This document shows positions 7,961 to 16,258 of a DNA stretch of 41,215 nt, piece after piece. Source of the stretch: Bacteroidota bacterium (lineage in GTDB: Bacteria > Bacteroidota > Bacteroidia > NS11-12g > UBA955); the NCBI GenBank assembly GCA_025354385.1, contig JANXMZ010000062.1, positions 1 to 41,215 on the forward strand. The letters run 5' to 3'. The notes beneath the pieces were generated by a model that made no database searches, was not told the DNA's origin, and saw nothing but the letters and a program-made list of their open reading frames with translations. The position numbers and the translations under genes are program-made. Every line of letters begins with the position of its first letter. Within the stretch, counting starts at the first letter, position 1.

Positions 7961-8842
7961 ATGAAAAGAAAAATTAACTGGAGGAAGGTCGCTTGGCGTT
8001 TTTTATTGATTCTTTTTTTGTTGAGTTTTATTTTGCCTTTGCTCAGTCGTATAATGCCAACGGGCATGACCAAGGCAGAAACAAAACTTTTTTTCGAGAG
8101 CAAAGGTATAAAATTTAAAGATACATTTTTACAATATGGTAAACAAAGTTTACGATTTGTGTGTGCAGGAAATGATACTTTGCCAATGATTTTATTCATA
8201 CATGGCTCGCCCGGCAGTTGGGATGCGTTTAAAGATTATTTATCAGATACTGGCTTATTGTCGCATCATTATTTAGTTGCTATTAACAGGCCCGGCTATG
8301 GCGGCACCAACATGGAAGGGGTGGCTACTTTGGAGCAGCAGGCGGCGGCTGTTTATGCTGTTTTTCGATTAAAAAACAATGCGCAACCCATGGTAATTGT
8401 GAGCCATTCCTATGGGGGACCTGTAGCCGTCAAATTTACTTTACAATATCCAGAAACTGTATCACAATTAATTTTAATAGCCCCTACTATTAGCCCAGAG
8501 ATAGAGGAGAGTATTGGCTTCAAAAGAGGTTTGCAAAAGTTTAGTAAGTTATGGCTATGGCGCTGGACCTTGGCAGAAGACCTAAAAAATAGTACCCGGG
8601 AAATGCAACCCTTGCCCGATGAATTGCGCCAAATGCAGCCAGATTTTATAAAGTTAAAATGCCCAATAATAGAGATACATGGCACTGCTGATGCTTTGGC
8701 CCCATTTGGCAATCAGGCCTATGTAAAGCAGCAATTCATAAACGCACCAGTAGATACCATTGTTTTGCAAGGCGAGGGACATTTGATTCCTTTTACCATG
8801 CCGGGTAAAATAATAGAGATGATAAAGACAAAGGTGAAGTAA
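7961..8842 (+). CDS. Alpha/beta hydrolase, membrane-anchored
   Basis: 293 residues with an N-terminal membrane helix (about 11-30) preceded by Lys and Arg, so the catalytic domain probably faces the periplasm. The alpha/beta hydrolase core shows the oxyanion motif HGSPG (81-85), the nucleophile elbow SHSYGG with Ser150, the acid Asp244 in HGTADALAP, and the base His274 in GEGHLIP. The full Ser-Asp-His triad is present, so the enzyme should be active. The substrate is unknown; the family includes esterases, epoxide hydrolases and peptidases. It starts 12 bases after the TPR kinase and converges with the minus-strand gene ending at 8848. Confidence 0.88.
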   Translation: MKRKINWRKVAWRFLLILFLLSFILPLLSRIMPTGMTKAETKLFFESKGIKFKDTFLQYGKQSLRFVCAGNDTLPMILFIHGSPGSWDAFKDYLSDTGLLSHHYLVAINRPGYGGTNMEGVATLEQQAAAVYAVFRLKNNAQPMVIVSHSYGGPVAVKFTLQYPETVSQLILIAPTISPEIEESIGFKRGLQKFSKLWLWRWTLAEDLKNSTREMQPLPDELRQMQPDFIKLKCPIIEIHGTADALAPFGNQAYVKQQFINAPVDTIVLQGEGHLIPFTMPGKIIEMIKTKVK

Positions 8843-8847
8843 CGATT

Positions 8848-9210
8848 TTATTTTCTAAATCTACCTGCAAAAAACACCCAACTGCTCAACCATTTTCTTT
8901 TTTTTAAATAGTTTAAATCTAATTGATGTGCAAAGGCTTCGAGCTCAAAACTAATGGCCATATAAGCTTGGTGGTGTTTAAAACCATTACCAAACATACC
9001 CACCCAATATTCTAAAAAATACCAAATATAGTAGGGAATAATGAGCAACTCTAACTGCTGTCGGTGATGAATTTTTTCGTGATTAATAACCACCACATTA
9101 TTGTTAGTAGCCTCATCTTTTAAAATAATAAAAGGCCATAAGGCCATGGCCACTACCCGCCTATTATAGAAAGTTAAAATATTGAGCAAACGCTGACTGA
9201 CGATATGCAT
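8848..9210 (-). CDS. Small HExxH protein, possible minimal zinc metallopeptidase
   Basis: 120 residues. NHEKIHHRQQ (43-52) holds the zinc-peptidase motif HExxH, and ISFELEAFAHQ (87-96) follows about 40 residues later, with Glu89 or Glu91 as a possible third ligand as in gluzincins. A hydrophobic aromatic segment lies between them (LLIIPYYIWYFLEYW, 55-69), so the protein is probably membrane-associated. I recall similar short proteins in Bacteroidota annotated only as hypothetical. Peptidase activity is inferred from the motif. The ATG overlaps the stop of the upstream gene (TAATG), so the two are translationally coupled. Confidence 0.75.
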   Translation of the reverse strand: MHIVSQRLLNILTFYNRRVVAMALWPFIILKDEATNNNVVVINHEKIHHRQQLELLIIPYYIWYFLEYWVGMFGNGFKHHQAYMAISFELEAFAHQLDLNYLKKRKWLSSWVFFAGRFRK

Positions 9211-10583
9211 TAATTATTGCCCTTGGCTTTTTCTTCTTCCTCTTTTTTCTTTTTCTCTTCTTCTTCCTTGCGTCTGATGCGTTCCTGTCTTTCTTTTTCT
9301 ATAAGCTGCTGCAATTGTTCTTCATCGCTTAATTCCTTTGCAGGTGGAGTGCTATCTGGTTTTTTCAACAGCGCATTCTTCGCTTTAATGGTATCATTCA
9401 AACCCATCACAAGTTTTTTAAGACTGTCCAATTCGTATTTCATCCGAATGTTTTTAGCTTGCTCGGAGGTCAATGCATTAATGCGTATATCCAATTGTTT
9501 GGTTAAATCTTTGGTCTCTAAAAACAAGCCATTGTTTTCGTCGTTCAAACTTTTATTTTTTTGTTCTAGCTCTTCAATCTTTGTTTTTTGGTTAGAAACC
9601 ATGTTGGTAAGATTGATAATTATATCGCCATTTTCTTGCCCTGCCTGCACGCTTGCTTTAAAATCTTCCAGTTTCTTTTTTTCTTCTTCAAGGGCTATGA
9701 GTTGCAATTGCATGTCTTGGTTTTCGGATTCCAATTGGTTCACCTTAGCCGCCAATTTATTGCGTTCATTAATAATGCCAGTATCTTTATTGCTGTTGTT
9801 TATAGCTCCATTATTGGCCAATTTTAATTTGCTTTTCAACTCATCTATTTCCTTGTCTTTTTTATTGATTTGGTTTTTAAGATTGATGATAATTTGTGTA
9901 AATGATTTCTCTTCCTCTTTATTAGTGTTGACTTCTATGGTAGTAAGGTCTGTTTTTTCTTCGCCCTTAATTCTTAAGTAATCGTATTTGGCTTTGCTAT
10001 CTGCTCCAATGTAAAGACCTACCATGCCTTTGTTAAGTTCTATCTCTGTGAAGGACACCACAAACTGACCATTGATAAACAAATCGTAAACCTTGTCATA
10101 AGTTTTAATGGTAATTACATTGAGTGTTTTAGTTAAATAAGCAGGGGCCTTTACCCAACCATTGCCACCGCCCATTTTAGGCACCTGTCGGTCGTTATAA
10201 ATCCGCATGATACGAAATTCTTTTTTCTGGTTAATTTCTACTAAAAGACCGCTACTATTGTCTTTGGCCATTAGTAATATGCCGGCACTTTGTTTGCGGT
10301 TATCGTGTTCGGCAAAGGTGATAGAGGTTTCTAATTCAAACGAACCGTATTCGATTTTGTCGTTTGGTAAAAGAAAATAACCTGATTTTTTAGATCTGCG
10401 AAAAAGTTCGTAATAGCCATTTTGGGCAATGAATAAATTGTCGACATTAAAGGTGGAGTTCCAGTTTTTGTCGCCATTGTTAAAATTTTCGTCAAGTAAA
10501 ATTTTTGTAAAATCCTTTTGAACTTCCTGTCCGAAACTTAATATTCCGACAGCACAGTTTAAAAGTACAAATAATTTCTTCAT
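9210..10583 (-). CDS. Secreted protein with jelly-roll domain and long coiled coil
   Basis: From ATG 10583 (four residues inside the longest frame) it has 457 residues and a clean signal peptide ending near SFGQ. Residues about 25-205 look like a LamG or DUF1080-like concanavalin jelly roll: FNNGDKNWN early, LEVEIN-like strands, and INGQFVVSFTE near the end. Residues about 215-400 form a coiled coil rich in Glu, Lys and Leu. The tail is a highly charged KEEEEKKKKEEEE block. The domain set suggests a periplasmic or surface carbohydrate- or protein-binding spacer. No enzyme motif was seen. It overlaps the HExxH gene by one base and is divergent from the gene at 10634. Confidence 0.8.
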   Translation of the reverse strand: MKKLFVLLNCAVGILSFGQEVQKDFTKILLDENFNNGDKNWNSTFNVDNLFIAQNGYYELFRRSKKSGYFLLPNDKIEYGSFELETSITFAEHDNRKQSAGILLMAKDNSSGLLVEINQKKEFRIMRIYNDRQVPKMGGGNGWVKAPAYLTKTLNVITIKTYDKVYDLFINGQFVVSFTEIELNKGMVGLYIGADSKAKYDYLRIKGEEKTDLTTIEVNTNKEEEKSFTQIIINLKNQINKKDKEIDELKSKLKLANNGAINNSNKDTGIINERNKLAAKVNQLESENQDMQLQLIALEEEKKKLEDFKASVQAGQENGDIIINLTNMVSNQKTKIEELEQKNKSLNDENNGLFLETKDLTKQLDIRINALTSEQAKNIRMKYELDSLKKLVMGLNDTIKAKNALLKKPDSTPPAKELSDEEQLQQLIEKERQERIRRKEEEEKKKKEEEEKAKGNN

Positions 10584-10609
10584 CTTTGCAGGCATTTTGA
10601 ATTAAAAAG

Positions 10610-10617
10610 CAAAATTA
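10610..10617 (-). promoter_or_regulatory. Candidate -7 box of the 10583-8848 operon
   Basis: TAATTTTG on the minus strand matches TAnnTTTG and lies 26 bases before the chosen ATG at 10583. This supports that start over the upstream one. No -33 TTTG is apparent. Confidence 0.4.
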
Positions 10618-10633
10618 ACGAAATTTATATATA

Positions 10634-11659
10634 ATGAAGACTTGTTGTTGTTATTTAACCTTACTATTTATTGTTTTAGCAGGGAACGGCTGTTCCAACG
10701 ATGTGGAAGTTTTGGCAGGATACGAAGAAAATGCTGCTATTTATGGTATACTAGACCCTAACCAGGCGGTTCAGTTGATCAAGATTAACAAAGTATTTAC
10801 CAATCCCAATAATTCTGCGGCAAATGTTGCTAAAATTAGCGACTCTCTCTATTTCGATACCATTCAACCTATTTTACGAGAAATAGAAACCAACCGTGTA
10901 ATCCCCTTATACAGGGCCAATATTATTTTAAAAGACAGCGGTTACTTTGCCAATTCGCCTAATTACTTATACGCCACCAAGGAGAAAATTTATGCGCGTA
11001 ATCCGAAAAATACTTCTCAATATTTAAATTACCGATTGGAATTAACATTGCCCAAAACTGGTAAAAAAATAACAGCAGTTACTAATATTCCAGATTCAAT
11101 TCTTGTGTCTTCGCCCTTAACAGTGCGCTCGCAAATTACACCAGCTATAGACTTTAAGGCAGGAAATACTTTTAAAGTAATTTTCCCAGCACCTGCTCAA
11201 GCTAAATTGTGCGATGCGTATTTCAATTTTAATTACCTCGAAATAAATAAACAAGATACCAATCAAAAAACTGTAAAAACAGCGAGATGGCGATTGGTAA
11301 ACAATTACAGAACCATAGATGATATTGGTGGTGAGAATGTGGTAGTTACCATTGCATCCAATGCCTTCTTCGATTTTTTACTTACCAGCATTCCGGTTGA
11401 TGCCAATGTGAATAGAAAATTCATGCGTTGCGAGATGTTGTTAACTGCGGGCAATTTGGAGTTAGATAATTACATTCAAGCGGCCGAGCCCTCCATTGGT
11501 ATTGTGCAAAAGCAAACAGATTACACCAATATTAAAGTGGGTGTGGGCATTTTTGCGGGTCGCAGATTAACGCACTACAATAATTTGGAGTTAGGCTTTA
11601 GCGCTCAAGGTACTATTATGAATGAACCCGCCTATAAGGTTTTGGGTTTTGTTAAATAA
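10634..11659 (+). CDS. Lipoprotein, first of a tandem paralogous pair
   Basis: 341 residues. A hydrophobic leader ends in GNGC (Cys20), a plausible though not ideal lipobox. Downstream is AAIYGILDPNQAVQLIKINKVF, then a DSLYFDTIQP block, and near the end EPSIGIVQKQTDYTN and GIFAGRR. The pattern of a start strand followed by YGILDP and IKINK recalls DUF4249-type outer-membrane lipoproteins of Bacteroidota, often linked to TonB-dependent uptake. That link is tentative and no receptor is encoded here. The gene at 11745 is a clear duplicate, sharing EPSIGIVQKQTDY and the general layout. Start ATG at 10634. Confidence 0.8.
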   Translation: MKTCCCYLTLLFIVLAGNGCSNDVEVLAGYEENAAIYGILDPNQAVQLIKINKVFTNPNNSAANVAKISDSLYFDTIQPILREIETNRVIPLYRANIILKDSGYFANSPNYLYATKEKIYARNPKNTSQYLNYRLELTLPKTGKKITAVTNIPDSILVSSPLTVRSQITPAIDFKAGNTFKVIFPAPAQAKLCDAYFNFNYLEINKQDTNQKTVKTARWRLVNNYRTIDDIGGENVVVTIASNAFFDFLLTSIPVDANVNRKFMRCEMLLTAGNLELDNYIQAAEPSIGIVQKQTDYTNIKVGVGIFAGRRLTHYNNLELGFSAQGTIMNEPAYKVLGFVK

Positions 11660-11703
11660 TTAGTATTCAAAAGGTCTAACAAATAATCTTAATATTTCAT
11701 AAT

Positions 11704-11723
11704 TTTCTACATCTTTGTAGAAA
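11704..11723. promoter_or_regulatory. Perfect 8-bp palindrome upstream of the second paralogue
   Basis: TTTCTACA and TGTAGAAA flank a 4-base loop, ending 21 bases before the ATG at 11745. The box CATCTTTG (11710-11717), one mismatch from TAnnTTTG, lies inside it. It may be an operator over the promoter or an RNA hairpin. No such palindrome was seen before the first paralogue. Confidence 0.4.
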
Positions 11724-11744
11724 GGGTCATTAAATTTCCATAGG

Positions 11745-12767
11745 ATGAAGTGTGTTATTAATATTTGCGTTTGCTTGCTGTTGGTGCTTTTAAATCAAGG
11801 GTGTGCCAATGAAGTTGATATTGCAGGACCTTATGAAGAAGGGGCTTCTGTATATGCCTTATTGGATCCTTCACAGGAGGTTCAATATATTAAGATCAAT
11901 AAAACTTTCACCAATCCGAATGGTTCAGCCGCAAGTGCTGCCCAACAAATAGACTCATTGTACTTCGATTCTTTAACCCCAACACTTTTGGAAATAGAGA
12001 CCGGCAGAATTATTCAACTTTATAAAACCAATACTATTACAAAAGCACCTGGTTTATTTGCCAACTCTGTCAATTATTTGTACACCACCAAGGAAAAGTT
12101 GTACGCCCATAATCCCAATAACATCTATCAAGATTATCACTATCGCCTCGATTTGGACCTGCCAGCGAAAAAGAAACATATTTCGGCCGTTACCAATGTG
12201 CCAGATTCAACTATACTATTGGGCCCCTCTGGTATAGTCAATCCAATCAATAAAGTCATGGAGTTTACATCAGGCTCTCTAAAATTTGGTTTTCAAGCAC
12301 CCGTAAACAGCAAAGTTTTTGATGGCTACTTTTATTTTTACTTTTTGGAAATGCAAAAGCGTGATACAAGTATTCGAGAAGTAAAAAGTATTCGCATTAG
12401 GATGTTTAGTAATTTGAGAACCTTGGTGGAGAATTCCATAGAAAATTTAAGTTCTTCCATAGATGGTAATTTTTTTTATGAATCCCTATTGGCTAAAATT
12501 AAAATAGACACGAATGTCATCAGAAGGGCAATGCCTTGTCATTTTGAACTTGGTTGTGGCAATCAAGAATTTGATAATTATATGCAAACATCGGAGCCTT
12601 CCATAGGCATAGTGCAAAAGCAGACGGATTATTCTAATGTTTTACATGGGGTTGGTTTATTTGCCTCACGCAGAATTTCCAGATATAATAATATTTCGCT
12701 AGGGGCTTATACAAGAAAGCGTTTAACCAAAGATTCTGCCTTGCGAACATTGCAATTTGTCAATTAA
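11745..12767 (+). CDS. Lipoprotein, second of a tandem paralogous pair
   Basis: 340 residues, paralogous to the protein at 10634-11659. Shared blocks include SVYALLDPSQEVQYIKINKTF, DSLYFDSLTP, LYTTKEKLYAHNPNN and SEPSIGIVQKQTDYSN. The leader ends in NQGC (Cys19), a likely lipidation site. The central third differs most, which suggests a conserved scaffold with a variable binding part. Function is unknown; the same DUF4249-like caution applies. The 85-bp gap holds a palindrome and a promoter-like box, so it may be transcribed separately from its twin. Confidence 0.8.
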   Translation: MKCVINICVCLLLVLLNQGCANEVDIAGPYEEGASVYALLDPSQEVQYIKINKTFTNPNGSAASAAQQIDSLYFDSLTPTLLEIETGRIIQLYKTNTITKAPGLFANSVNYLYTTKEKLYAHNPNNIYQDYHYRLDLDLPAKKKHISAVTNVPDSTILLGPSGIVNPINKVMEFTSGSLKFGFQAPVNSKVFDGYFYFYFLEMQKRDTSIREVKSIRIRMFSNLRTLVENSIENLSSSIDGNFFYESLLAKIKIDTNVIRRAMPCHFELGCGNQEFDNYMQTSEPSIGIVQKQTDYSNVLHGVGLFASRRISRYNNISLGAYTRKRLTKDSALRTLQFVN

Positions 12768-12915
12768 ATTTTGATATTTATCAAGGTTGTTGTGCCTTTT
12801 TGGCGCAAATTCTGTCATATTTCACCACTTATATAATCAACTACCTCATTATTGGCATAAGTTGGGGCATGGCATTTTATTTGATAATTTAAAGTAAAAA
12901 TAATTGAATATCGTT

Positions 12916-14823
12916 ATGAGTAAAATAATAGGAATAGATTTAGGGACTACCAACAGTTGTGTTTCTGTAATGGAAGGCAATGAGCCAGTGGTAATCGCCA
13001 ACAGCGAAGGTAAAAGAACAACACCTTCGGTAGTGGGTTTTATGAAAGATGGTGAACGCAAAATTGGAGACCCTGCCAAACGTCAGGCCATTACCAATCC
13101 TCGCAATACCATTTTCTCCATTAAAAGATTCATGGGCAATACCTTTGATCAAGTAACAACAGAAACCGGAAGAGTGCCTTATGAAGTGGTAAAAGGAGAG
13201 AATAACACACCTCGTGTAAAAATAGACGACAGATTATACACCCCACAAGAAATTAGTGCCATGGTTCTGCAAAAAATGAAAAAAACAGCAGAGGATTATT
13301 TGGGACATGAAGTAAAAGAAGCTGTAATTACAGTGCCTGCTTACTTTAATGATGCTCAGAGACAGGCAACCAAAGAAGCTGGAGAAATTGCTGGATTAAA
13401 TGTAAGAAGAATCATTAATGAGCCTACTGCTGCAGCATTGGCGTATGGCTTAGATAAGAAAAACCAAGAAATGAAAATTGTTGTTTTCGATTGTGGTGGA
13501 GGTACCCATGATGTATCTGTATTAGAATTGGGCGACGGTGTATTCGAAGTAAAATCAACGGATGGCGATACCCATTTAGGGGGTGACGATTTCGATCAAA
13601 AAATCATTGATTGGTTGGTTCAAGAATTTAAAGATGAAAACGGTGGATTGGATATTAGTAAAGATCCTATGGCTTTGCAACGTTTGAAAGAAGCAGCTGA
13701 AAAAGCCAAGATTGAATTATCCAGCACCACAACTTCTGAAATTAATTTGCCATACATTATGCCAGTAGATGGTATCCCTAAGCACCTAGTAAGAAGTTTA
13801 ACCCGTGCTAAATTTGAACAATTGGTAGACGATTTAGTGCAAAGAACCATTGCACCTTGTAAATCGGCTTTGAAAAATGCAGGTCTAAGCACCAGCGATA
13901 TCAATGAAGTAATTTTGGTAGGTGGTAGCACCCGTATTCCAGCAGTGCAAGCAGCAGTTGAGAAATTCTTTGGTAAAGCACCTTCAAAAGGGGTGAACCC
14001 AGATGAAGTTGTTGCTATTGGAGCTGCCATTCAAGGTGGTGTATTAACCGGCGAAGTAAAAGATGTTTTGTTATTAGATGTTACACCTTTGAGTTTAGGG
14101 ATAGAAACCTATGGCGGTGTAATGACCAAATTAATTGAAGCCAACACTACTATACCAACCAAAAAAAGTGAAACCTTTAGTACTGCCAGCGATAACCAAC
14201 CAAGCGTGCAATTACATGTGTTGCAAGGTGAGCGCCCAATGGCGAAAGATAACAGAACCATTGGAATGTTTAATTTAGATGGCATACCACCAGCACAACG
14301 CGGAGTGCCTCAAATTGAAGTAACTTTTGATATAGATGCCAATGGAATTTTAAATGTAAGTGCAAAAGATAAAGGCACTGGCAAAGAGCAAAAAATCAGA
14401 ATTGAAAGTTCATCTGGATTGAGCAAAGAAGAAATTGAAAAAATGAAGCGCGAGGCAGAAGCCAATGCAGAGTCGGATAAAAAGGCCAAAGAAGAAGTAG
14501 AAAAATTAAATGCTGCAGATACGTTGGTATTCACTTCAGAAAAAAATCTGAAAGACTATGGTGATAAATTACCAGCAGAGAAAAAAGAAGCTATAGAAGC
14601 GGCTTTAGCCAAACTTAAAACTGCACATGGCGCAAAAGACCTTGCAGGTTGTGATAGTGCTTCAGAAGAGTTGAACAAAGCATGGGAAGCAGCTAGTCAA
14701 GATATTTACCAAGCACAGCAGCAAAACCAACAAGGTGAGGATGCTGGTGCAACACAGCCCGAAGGAGAGAATGCTACCAATACTTCTAATGTTGAGGATG
14801 TACCATTCGAAGAAGTAAAATAG
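12916..14823 (+). CDS. dnaK: Chaperone DnaK (Hsp70)
   Basis: ATP-driven cytosolic chaperone. From ATG 12916 it has 635 residues, the usual length; a TTG at 12904 would add four residues and is unlikely. The N-terminal motif [13 protein letters not shown], the phosphate loop [27 protein letters not shown] and [11 protein letters not shown] mark the actin-like ATPase. The substrate domain and lid follow, ending in the Bacteroidota-style tail DVPFEEVK. dnaJ and grpE are not nearby. No CIRCE element was seen upstream. The repeated GGCAT motif at 12854-12873 might be regulatory, but I could not match it to a known heat-shock site. Two hairpins follow. Confidence 0.98.
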   Translation: MSKIIGIDLGTTNSCVSVMEGNEPVVIANSEGKRTTPSVVGFMKDGERKIGDPAKRQAITNPRNTIFSIKRFMGNTFDQVTTETGRVPYEVVKGENNTPRVKIDDRLYTPQEISAMVLQKMKKTAEDYLGHEVKEAVITVPAYFNDAQRQATKEAGEIAGLNVRRIINEPTAAALAYGLDKKNQEMKIVVFDCGGGTHDVSVLELGDGVFEVKSTDGDTHLGGDDFDQKIIDWLVQEFKDENGGLDISKDPMALQRLKEAAEKAKIELSSTTTSEINLPYIMPVDGIPKHLVRSLTRAKFEQLVDDLVQRTIAPCKSALKNAGLSTSDINEVILVGGSTRIPAVQAAVEKFFGKAPSKGVNPDEVVAIGAAIQGGVLTGEVKDVLLLDVTPLSLGIETYGGVMTKLIEANTTIPTKKSETFSTASDNQPSVQLHVLQGERPMAKDNRTIGMFNLDGIPPAQRGVPQIEVTFDIDANGILNVSAKDKGTGKEQKIRIESSSGLSKEEIEKMKREAEANAESDKKAKEEVEKLNAADTLVFTSEKNLKDYGDKLPAEKKEAIEAALAKLKTAHGAKDLAGCDSASEELNKAWEAASQDIYQAQQQNQQGEDAGATQPEGENATNTSNVEDVPFEEVK

Positions 14824-14840
14824 ACCTATCTTACTAAGCC

Positions 14841-14856
14841 CTTTTCCAAAGGAAAG
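14841..14856 (+). terminator. Hairpin close to the dnaK stop
   Basis: TTTCC AAA GGAAA stem-loop 18 bases after the stop. It lacks a T-run and resembles the hairpin after uvrA. It more likely marks or protects an RNA end than terminates by itself, as a true terminator follows at 14908-14940. Confidence 0.35.
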
Positions 14857-14907
14857 AAGGCATTAGATTCAGGTAGAAACTAAAATTTGGTTTCAGATAA
14901 ATTAATT

Positions 14908-14940
14908 AAAACCGTTTCAATTTTTGAAGCGGTTTTTTTA
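14908..14940 (+). terminator. Rho-independent terminator after dnaK
   Basis: A 13-bp stem (AAAACCGTTTCAA with TTGAAGCGGTTTT, one G-T pair) and a 3-base loop, running into seven T residues. It lies 85 bases beyond the dnaK stop. Confidence 0.85.
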
Positions 14941-15037
14941 TGCCAACTAATTACAAAGGGCTTTAGGTTTGTGGTAAAATGACAATCACGATGACCTCTG
15001 CCTTCTTCATCCATATTTTTAATCATTCATTTAAACA

Positions 15038-15045
15038 TATATTTG
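15038..15045 (+). promoter_or_regulatory. Candidate -7 box of the NamZ-like gene
   Basis: TATATTTG matches TAnnTTTG and ends only 6 bases before the ATG at 15052. If used, the transcript would start at or next to the start codon (leaderless). Confidence 0.35.
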
Positions 15046-15051
15046 TACCCC

Positions 15052-16209
15052 ATGCAATACCGATTAACTTTATTATGGCTCTTTATTTCTTTAACGGCAA
15101 AGGCACAATCTATTTTAACAGGAGCATCGCAAACCGAAAAGTATTTGCCTTTATTAAAAAATAAAACGGTTGCTTTGGTAGTGAATCAAACCAGCACCAT
15201 TAACAATACCCATTTGGTGGATTCATTGAAAAAAGCAGGTGTTAATATACAAATTATTTTTGCACCCGAACATGGTTTTAGAGGCAATGCCAGTGCGGGT
15301 ACACATGTTAATAGTGGCATTGATGAACGCACAGGTATTAAAATTATTTCGCTGTATGGTTCACACAAAAAACCAACGCCCGAAGATTTAAAAAATATTC
15401 AACAAGTGGTATTTGATATTCAAGATGTGGGCGTGCGTTTCTATACCTACATCAGCACCATGCATTATGTAATGGAGGCATGTGCAGAAAATAATATTCC
15501 TTTTTTGGTGTTAGACCGCCCGAATCCCAACGGCCATTATGTGGATGGTCCGATATTAGATACGGCCTACAGAAGTTTTATAGGCATGCATCCTGTACCC
15601 ATTGTACACGGCTGCACTATTGGCGAAATTGCCAAAATGATTAATGGCGAAGGGTGGTTGAAAAACAAGATGAAATGCAACCTAAGTATTATCAACTGCA
15701 AATATTATAACCATTTGTTGCCTTATGTTTTGCCAATAAAGCCGTCTCCAAATTTGCAAACTCAAAGTGCCATTTATTTATATCCCTCACTGGGTTTGTT
15801 CGAGGGTACTTTAGTAAGCATTGGACAGGGAACAGATAAACCCTATCAGTGTTTTGGATCACCCGATTTAGGGTGGGGCAATTTAAAATACCGACCGTCT
15901 AGTATCCCAGGTGTGGCCGAGCGACCGAAGTTTATGGGTTTTGAGTGCATAGGATTCGACCTAACTTGGTATGGCTATGAGAAGGCAAGATATGATTCGG
16001 GACTGAATTTAAATTGGTTGATGCTAATGTATAGATGCAGCGCAGATAAAAATAAATTCTTTACTGATTTTTTCGATAAATTAGCAGGCACCAATCAATT
16101 GCGTCTGCAAATTTTAGCAGGTAAAAATGTAACAGAAATTAAGCAAAGTTGGCAAAAGGATTTAGAGACTTATAAGCAAATGCGCAAGAAGTATTTGTTA
16201 TACGAATAA
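15052..16209 (+). CDS. namZ: Exo-beta-N-acetylmuramidase NamZ-like (DUF1343)
   Basis: 385 residues from ATG 15052, which opens a signal peptide ending near TAKAQ; the upstream TTG at 15043 is less likely. Motifs of the DUF1343 family are clear: VALVVNQTS, FAPEHGFRG (71-78), VVFDIQDVGVRFYTYISTM (119-137), LDRPNPNG, and YPSLGLFEGT followed by SIGQGTD. Characterised NamZ enzymes release N-acetylmuramic acid from the non-reducing end of peptidoglycan fragments in wall recycling. A periplasmic or outer role fits the signal peptide. No MurNAc kinase, etherase or transporter gene is nearby. Confidence 0.92.
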   Translation: MQYRLTLLWLFISLTAKAQSILTGASQTEKYLPLLKNKTVALVVNQTSTINNTHLVDSLKKAGVNIQIIFAPEHGFRGNASAGTHVNSGIDERTGIKIISLYGSHKKPTPEDLKNIQQVVFDIQDVGVRFYTYISTMHYVMEACAENNIPFLVLDRPNPNGHYVDGPILDTAYRSFIGMHPVPIVHGCTIGEIAKMINGEGWLKNKMKCNLSIINCKYYNHLLPYVLPIKPSPNLQTQSAIYLYPSLGLFEGTLVSIGQGTDKPYQCFGSPDLGWGNLKYRPSSIPGVAERPKFMGFECIGFDLTWYGYEKARYDSGLNLNWLMLMYRCSADKNKFFTDFFDKLAGTNQLRLQILAGKNVTEIKQSWQKDLETYKQMRKKYLLYE

Positions 16210-16258
16210 TTTTCAAATACAATTTAAAGTAGTCAATTGCGTTTACCAAATATTCATT

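Noticed and set aside
9217..9981. Long plus-strand frame of 254 codons opposite the coiled-coil gene
   Set aside because: Ser/Phe-rich product is the mirror of a Glu/Lys-rich coiled coil; the minus-strand protein has a signal peptide and a domain.
12854..12876. Sigma-54-type promoter before dnaK (TGGCAT...GGGGC)
   Set aside because: The spacing between the GG and GC elements is off by one base and sigma-54 control of dnaK is not expected.
14979..15164. 61-codon frame overlapping the NamZ-like gene start
   Set aside because: Overlaps a clear family member in another frame and has no recognisable content.
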